Source: Hippopus hippopus
Lineage: Eukaryota > Mollusca > Bivalvia > Cardiida > Cardiidae
Length of the DNA: 64,000 nt
Reading direction: 5' to 3'
Assembly (NCBI GenBank): GCA_946811185.2
Contig: OX328102.1
Span: 51,375,619-51,439,618 of the forward strand
Shown here: one piece after another, positions 59,044 to 64,000 of the stretch
Layout of the letters: the number at the start of each line of letters is the position of its first letter
How positions within the stretch are numbered: the stretch's first letter is position 1
Made by a program: the position numbers and the translations under genes
Notes under the pieces: generated by a model
The model's input: the letters and a program-made list of their open reading frames with translations, nothing else
Databases searched by the model: none
Told to the model about the DNA's origin: nothing

Positions 59044-61984
59044 TTAAACCTAACAAACAGTATTGGAAAAGTAGCCATTTGATATTGCAAACTTCCATTT
59101 CTTGTTTACGCAATAAAGTCTGCATTTGTGGTCAGATTTTCATGAAACTTGTATTGTTGCTTTGTATCATCAACAGCTTGAAACCTATTGATTTTGAAAA
59201 TCTCCTACAAACAGTACGGGAAAAGTAACCATTTGAATTAGCAAATTTTCATTTCTTGTTTACACAATAAAGTCTACATTTGTGGTCAGATTTTCATGAA
59301 ACTCCCACAGTTCCTTTGTATGATCAACAGCTTGAACCTTATTGATTTTGAAAAAGAAATAAAAACCAGTATTGGAAAAGTAGCCATTTGAAAGTGAAAA
59401 TTTCCATTTCATGTTTAGGCTATAATGTCTGCATTAGTGGTCAGATTTTCAGGAAACTTGCATAGTTGCTTTCTATCATCAACAGCTTAAACGCTATTGA
59501 TTTTGAAAAACGTCCAACAAACAGTAGAAGAAAAGAAGACATTTGATATTGCAAATATCCATTTCTTGTTTATGCAATAAAGTCTGCATTTGTAGTCAGA
59601 TTTTTATGAAACTTGAACGGTTGCTTTGTATCATCAAAAGCTTGAATCATATTGATTTGGAAAAATCCAACAACCACTACGGAAAAAGTAGCCATTTGAA
59701 GATGAAAATATTCATTTCTTGTTTACGCAATAAAGTCTGCATTTGTAGTCAGATTCACATGAACCTTACACAGTTGCTTTGTGTCATCAACAGCTTGAAC
59801 GCTATTAATTTTGAAATTAATCTAAAAATCAGTACTGGAAAAGGAGCCATTTGAAATTGCAAATTTACAACTTCTTTACGCAATAAAGTCTGCATTTGTA
59901 ATATGATTTTCATGAAACTTGCACAGTTGCTTTGTATCATCAACAGCTTGAACACTATTGATTTTGAAATAAATCTAACAAACACTACTGGAAAAGTAAC
60001 CATTTGAATTTGCAAATTTCCATTTCTTGTTTATGGAATAAAGTCTGCATTTGTAATCAGATTTTCATGAAATTTCTACAGTTGCTTTGTAATATCAACA
60101 GATTGAACCGTATTGATTGAAAAAAAAAAAAAGAAAAACAGAAATGGTACGGGATAATTAGCCATCTGAATTTTCAAATTTCCATTTCGTGTTTACGCAA
60201 TAAAGTCTCCATTTGTAGTCAGATTTTTATGAAACTTGCACAGTTGCTTTGTATCATCAACAGCTTGAACCCTTCATGATTCTGAAAAAAATCCAACAAA
60301 CCATTCTGGAAAAGTAGCCATTTGAAGGATTTCCTTTTCTTGTTTACGCTATTAAGTCTGCATTTGTAGTCAGATTTTCATAAAACTTGTATAGTTGCTT
60401 TGTATCATCACAATTTGAACGCTATTGATTTCGAAAAAAAATCCAACAAACAGTACAGGAAAAGTAGCCATTTGAAGTTCCATATTTCCACTTTTTGTTA
60501 CGCAATAAAGTCTGCATTTGTATTCAGATTTTCATGAAACTTGTATAGTTGCTTTGTATCATCAACAGCTTGAACCCTATTGATTTTGACAAAAAAATCC
60601 AATAATTAGTACAGGAAAAGTACCCGTTTGAAGTTGAACATTTCCATTTCTTGTTTACGCAATATAATCTGCATTTGTAGTCAGATTTTCATGAAACTTG
60701 CATAGGTGCTTTGTATCATCAACGGCTTGAACCCTATTGATTTTGAATTAAATCTAACAAACAGTATTGAAAAAGTAGCTATTTGATATTGCAAACTTCC
60801 ATTTCTTGTTTACGCAATAAAGTCTGCACTTGTAGTCAGATTTTCATGATACTTGCACAGTTGCTTTGTATTATCGACAGCTTGAACGCTATCGATTAAG
60901 AAAAATTAATGCAACATACAGTATTGGAAAAGTAGCCATTTGAAGGTATAAATTACTATTTCTTGTTTACGCAATAAAGTCGGCATTTGTGGTCAGATTT
61001 TTACGAAACTTCTATAGTTCCTTTGTATCATCAACAGCTTGAACACTATTGATTTAAAAAAAAAACATACAAATAGTACAGGAAAAGTACCCATTTGAAG
61101 TTTCAAATTCCAATTCTTGTTTACGCAATAAAGTCTGCATTTGTATTCAACTTTTCATGAAACTTTTATAGTTGCTTTGTATTATCAACAGCTTAAAGCC
61201 TATTGATTTTGAAAGAAATCCAACAAAGAGTATAGTAAAAGTAGCCATTTGAATTTGAAAATATCCATTTCTTGTTTACGCAATAAAGTCTGCATTTGTA
61301 GTCAGATTTTCATTAAACTTGCACAGTTGCTTTGTATCATCAACAGCTTAAATCCTATTGATTTTGAAAAATATCCAAGAAAGAATATGTTAAAGGTAGC
61401 CATTTGAAGTTGAAAATATCCATTTTTTGTTTACGCAATAAAGTTTGCATTTGTAGTCAGATTTTCATGAAACTTGCACAGTTGCTTTCTATCATCAACA
61501 ACTTGTGCGCTATTGATTTTGAAATAAATTTAACAAACAGTGTTGGAAAAGTAGCCATTTGAATTTGCAAATTTCCATTTCTTGTTTACTCAAAAAAGTC
61601 TGCATTTGTAGTCAGATTTTCATGAAACTTGTGTAGGTGCTTTGTATGATCAACAGCTAGAACCCATTGATTTTGAAAAACATCCAACGAACAGTACGGT
61701 AAAAAGTAGCCATTTGAATTTGAAAATTTCCATTTCTTGTTTACGCAATTAAGTCTGCATTTGTAGTTAGATTTTCATGAAACTTGCACAGTTGCTTTGT
61801 ATCATGAACAGCTTGAACCCTATTCATTTTGAAAAAAAATCCTACAAACAGTACGGGAAAAGTAGCCATTTGAATTTTAAAATTTCCTTTTCTTGTTTAT
61901 GCAATTTATTCTGCATTTGTGGTCAGATTTTTATGAAACTTGCACAGGTGCTTTGTATTATCAACAGCTTGAACCCTATTGTTT

Positions 61985-62179
61985 AGGGGTGGTAATTATT
62001 ATCTCCCTTTGTAATGAGAATATAGTGGTTTTAGATTTATAATTGATAAGTCTTTATAGGAAAAAAAGAAAAAAGTGGCTCGGTTAAAGTTGTACAATAA
62101 TACGCATTTTTAATCATAGCAAATTTTGTAGGATAATATTATAGGGGAAATAGCTGTTTTCTATTACGGGTTCACTACC
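61985..62179. mobile_element. Truncated TTAA MITE, duplicated copy
   Basis: This is the counterpart of 7723-7917, with the same left truncation joint and TTAA at 62180-62183. Confidence 0.75.
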
Positions 62180-62855
62180 TTAAATCTAACAAACAGTATT
62201 GCAAAAGTAGCCGTTTGATATTGCAAACTTCCATTTCTTGTTTACGCAATAAAGTCTGCATTTGTAGTCAGATTTTCATGAAACTTGCACTGTTGCTTTG
62301 TATCATGGACAGCTTGAAGGCTATCGATTAAGAAAAAAAATGCAACATACAGTATTGGAAAAGTAGCCATTTGAAGTTCCAAATTTCCATTTCTTGTTTA
62401 CGCAATAAAGTCTGCATTACCTCCTTTGTATCATCAACAGCTTGAACCCTATTGATTTTGACAAAAAAATCCCATAATTAGTACGAGAAAAGTACCCGTT
62501 TGAAGTTGAAAATTTCCATTTCTTGTTTATGCAACATAATTTGCTTTCTTGTTTACGCAATAAAGTCTGTACTTGTAATCAGATTTCCATGAAACTTGCA
62601 CAGTCGTTTTGTATCATCGACAGTTTGAACGGTATCGATTAAGACAGAAAAATTGCAATATACAGTATAAGAAAAGTAGCCACATAAAGGTGAAAACTTC
62701 CATTTCTTGTTTACGCAATAAAGTCGCCATTTGTGGTCAGATTTTTATGAAACTTCTACAGTTCCTTTTTATGATCAACAGCTTGAACACTACTGATTTA
62801 ATAAAAAGAAAAAAAAAACACACACAAATAGTACAGGAAAAGTACCCATTTGAAG

Positions 62856-64000
62856 TTATATTCCGGACAAGCACTAAATGCTGTAAAAATGACGATGAAA
62901 GGGAAATAACTCAAAGACAGCACGAGGTAGGGTTTTACAATTCTTGCGCACTGCACTTCCAAATATTGCAACAAATAAGCATACCATATTTCACGTCATT
63001 TCTACAGCACGAGGTAGGGTTACAATTTCACGTCATTTCTACTTAAGATGACAAAGTTATTCTCCGGACAAGTCAAGAAATGCTATAAAAATGAACAACA
63101 GAGGGGCAATAACTCAAAATTCGTGCTAGAAAATGTTATGACTGCACTCCGTAATTTTTCAATAATCATGCATACCAAATTTGAAGATATTCAGACTAGA
63201 TATGGCAAAGTTATATTCGGGACAAGCAAAAAAATGCTGTAAAAATGACAATCAAAGGGAAATAACTCAAAGACTGCAAGAGGTAGAGTTTTGGTTCTTT
63301 CGCACTGCACTCCGTATTACTGCAACAAACACAAATGCAGAGTTTCAAGTCAATCGGACTGGAGATGACAAAGTCAAGCTCCGGAGAAAAAAATTAACTG
63401 TAAAAATGAAAATGAAAGTGGAATTACTCAAAATCCACCCTAGGTAGAGTTATTGTTCTTGTGCACTGTACTCCGTAATATGGCAACAAACAGGCATACC
63501 AAGTTTGAAGTCTTTCTGACTTGAGATGACAAAGTTATATTCCAGACAAGCACTAAATGCCGTAAAAAAGATGATCAAAGGAAAATAACTCAAAGACGGC
63601 ACGAGGTAGGGTTACAATTCTTGCGCACTGCACTTCCAAATATTGCAACGAATAAGCATACCATATTTCAAGTCATTCCTACTTAAGATGACAAAGTTAT
63701 GCTCCGGACAAGCAAGAAATGCTATAAAAATGAACATCAAAGAGGGAAAAACTCAAAATTCGTGCTAGGAAGAGTTATGGTTATTGTGCACTCCACTCCG
63801 TAATTTTTCAACAATCATGCATACCAAATTTGAAGATGTTCAGACTAGAGATGGCAAAGTAATATTCCGGACAAGCAGAAAATACTGTAAAAATGACGAT
63901 CAAAGGGACATAACTCAAAGACAGCATGAGATAGAGTTATGGTTCTTTCGCACTGCACTCCGTATTATTACAACAAACACAAATGCAAAGTTTCAAGTCA
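62856..64000 (+). repeat. Satellite B array, right-hand copy, cut by window end
   Basis: It matches 8585-9727 with small differences (for example GGGTTTTACAATTC against GGGTTACAATTC). The window stops inside the third-type monomer, before the GC-rich tail. Confidence 0.93.

Larger units (their letters stand above)
56133..62855 (+). repeat. Satellite A array, right-hand copy of block 1
   Basis: From 56732 onward this is nearly base-for-base the same as positions 1-8584: constant offset 56731 up to the 617-bp repeat and about 54262 after it. It has one 617-bp higher-order unit in place of five. The first ~600 bp (56133-56731) continue upstream of the window's own start, so they show what probably precedes position 1. 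Confidence 0.95.
56732..64000 (+). repeat. Large duplication: copy of 1-9727
   Basis: The sequence from 56732 to the window end matches 1-9727, including both MITE copies and the A-to-B joint. The differences I noticed are single bases (for example TTTGTAATC against TTTGTGATC, TTGATTTATT against TTCATTTTGA near the MITE), small homopolymer changes, and the loss of exactly four 617-bp units (2468 bp plus one base). Identity outside that is about 99% by eye. Confidence 0.95.

Overview
The window looks like intergenic, repeat-dominated DNA from an animal nuclear genome, most likely a bivalve mollusc. It is AT-rich, has no operon-like gene packing, and carries decayed LINEs, a tRNA-derived SINE, a Tc1 transposon, a solo LTR, MITEs, microsatellites and long satellite arrays. 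The bivalve assignment rests on the style of the repeats (GTCC-type short tandems, blocks opening CTAGAGGCCC, and 155-162 bp arrays with a GC-rich end) and is inference, not a search result. I see no intact host gene, rRNA or functional tRNA.

Layout. Positions 1-16120 are two interleaved satellites. Satellite A has a monomer of about 154 bp and satellite B one of about 162 bp. They alternate as A 1-8584, B to 9866, A to 11129, B to 13600, A to 16120. Inside are a 617-bp four-monomer higher-order repeat present about five times, a TTAA-flanked MITE (one full and one truncated copy), and a TA-flanked MITE sitting exactly where satellite B reverses orientation. Positions 16121-28827 are mostly low-copy DNA with relics: a LINE 3' end split by a 418-bp solo LTR, a LINE endonuclease relic, a frameshifted Tc1 transposase with perfect 40-bp terminal repeats, SINEs, and a LINE reverse-transcriptase relic with an internal deletion.

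Positions 28828-30738 and 45322-47170 are a direct duplication containing a LINE 3' end. Between them lies a 13.3-kb inverted-repeat structure (arms 31449-34368 and 41682-44705). It encloses a second imperfect palindrome (36045-37820), a degenerate ~55-bp tandem array (38405-39375) and a broken Gag/pre-RT coding relic resembling tyrosine-recombinase (DIRS-like) retroelements. From 46895 onward satellites A and B return, first reversed and then forward, to the end.

The most striking large-scale fact is that the two ends match. Positions 1-9727 recur at 56732-64000 with only scattered differences, except that four whole 617-bp units present on the left are missing on the right. The window therefore spans slightly more than one period of a ~56.7-kb tandem duplication, or an assembly join of two near-identical haplotypes. 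No genes work together here. The visible biology is satellite expansion, transposition, inversion and segmental duplication.
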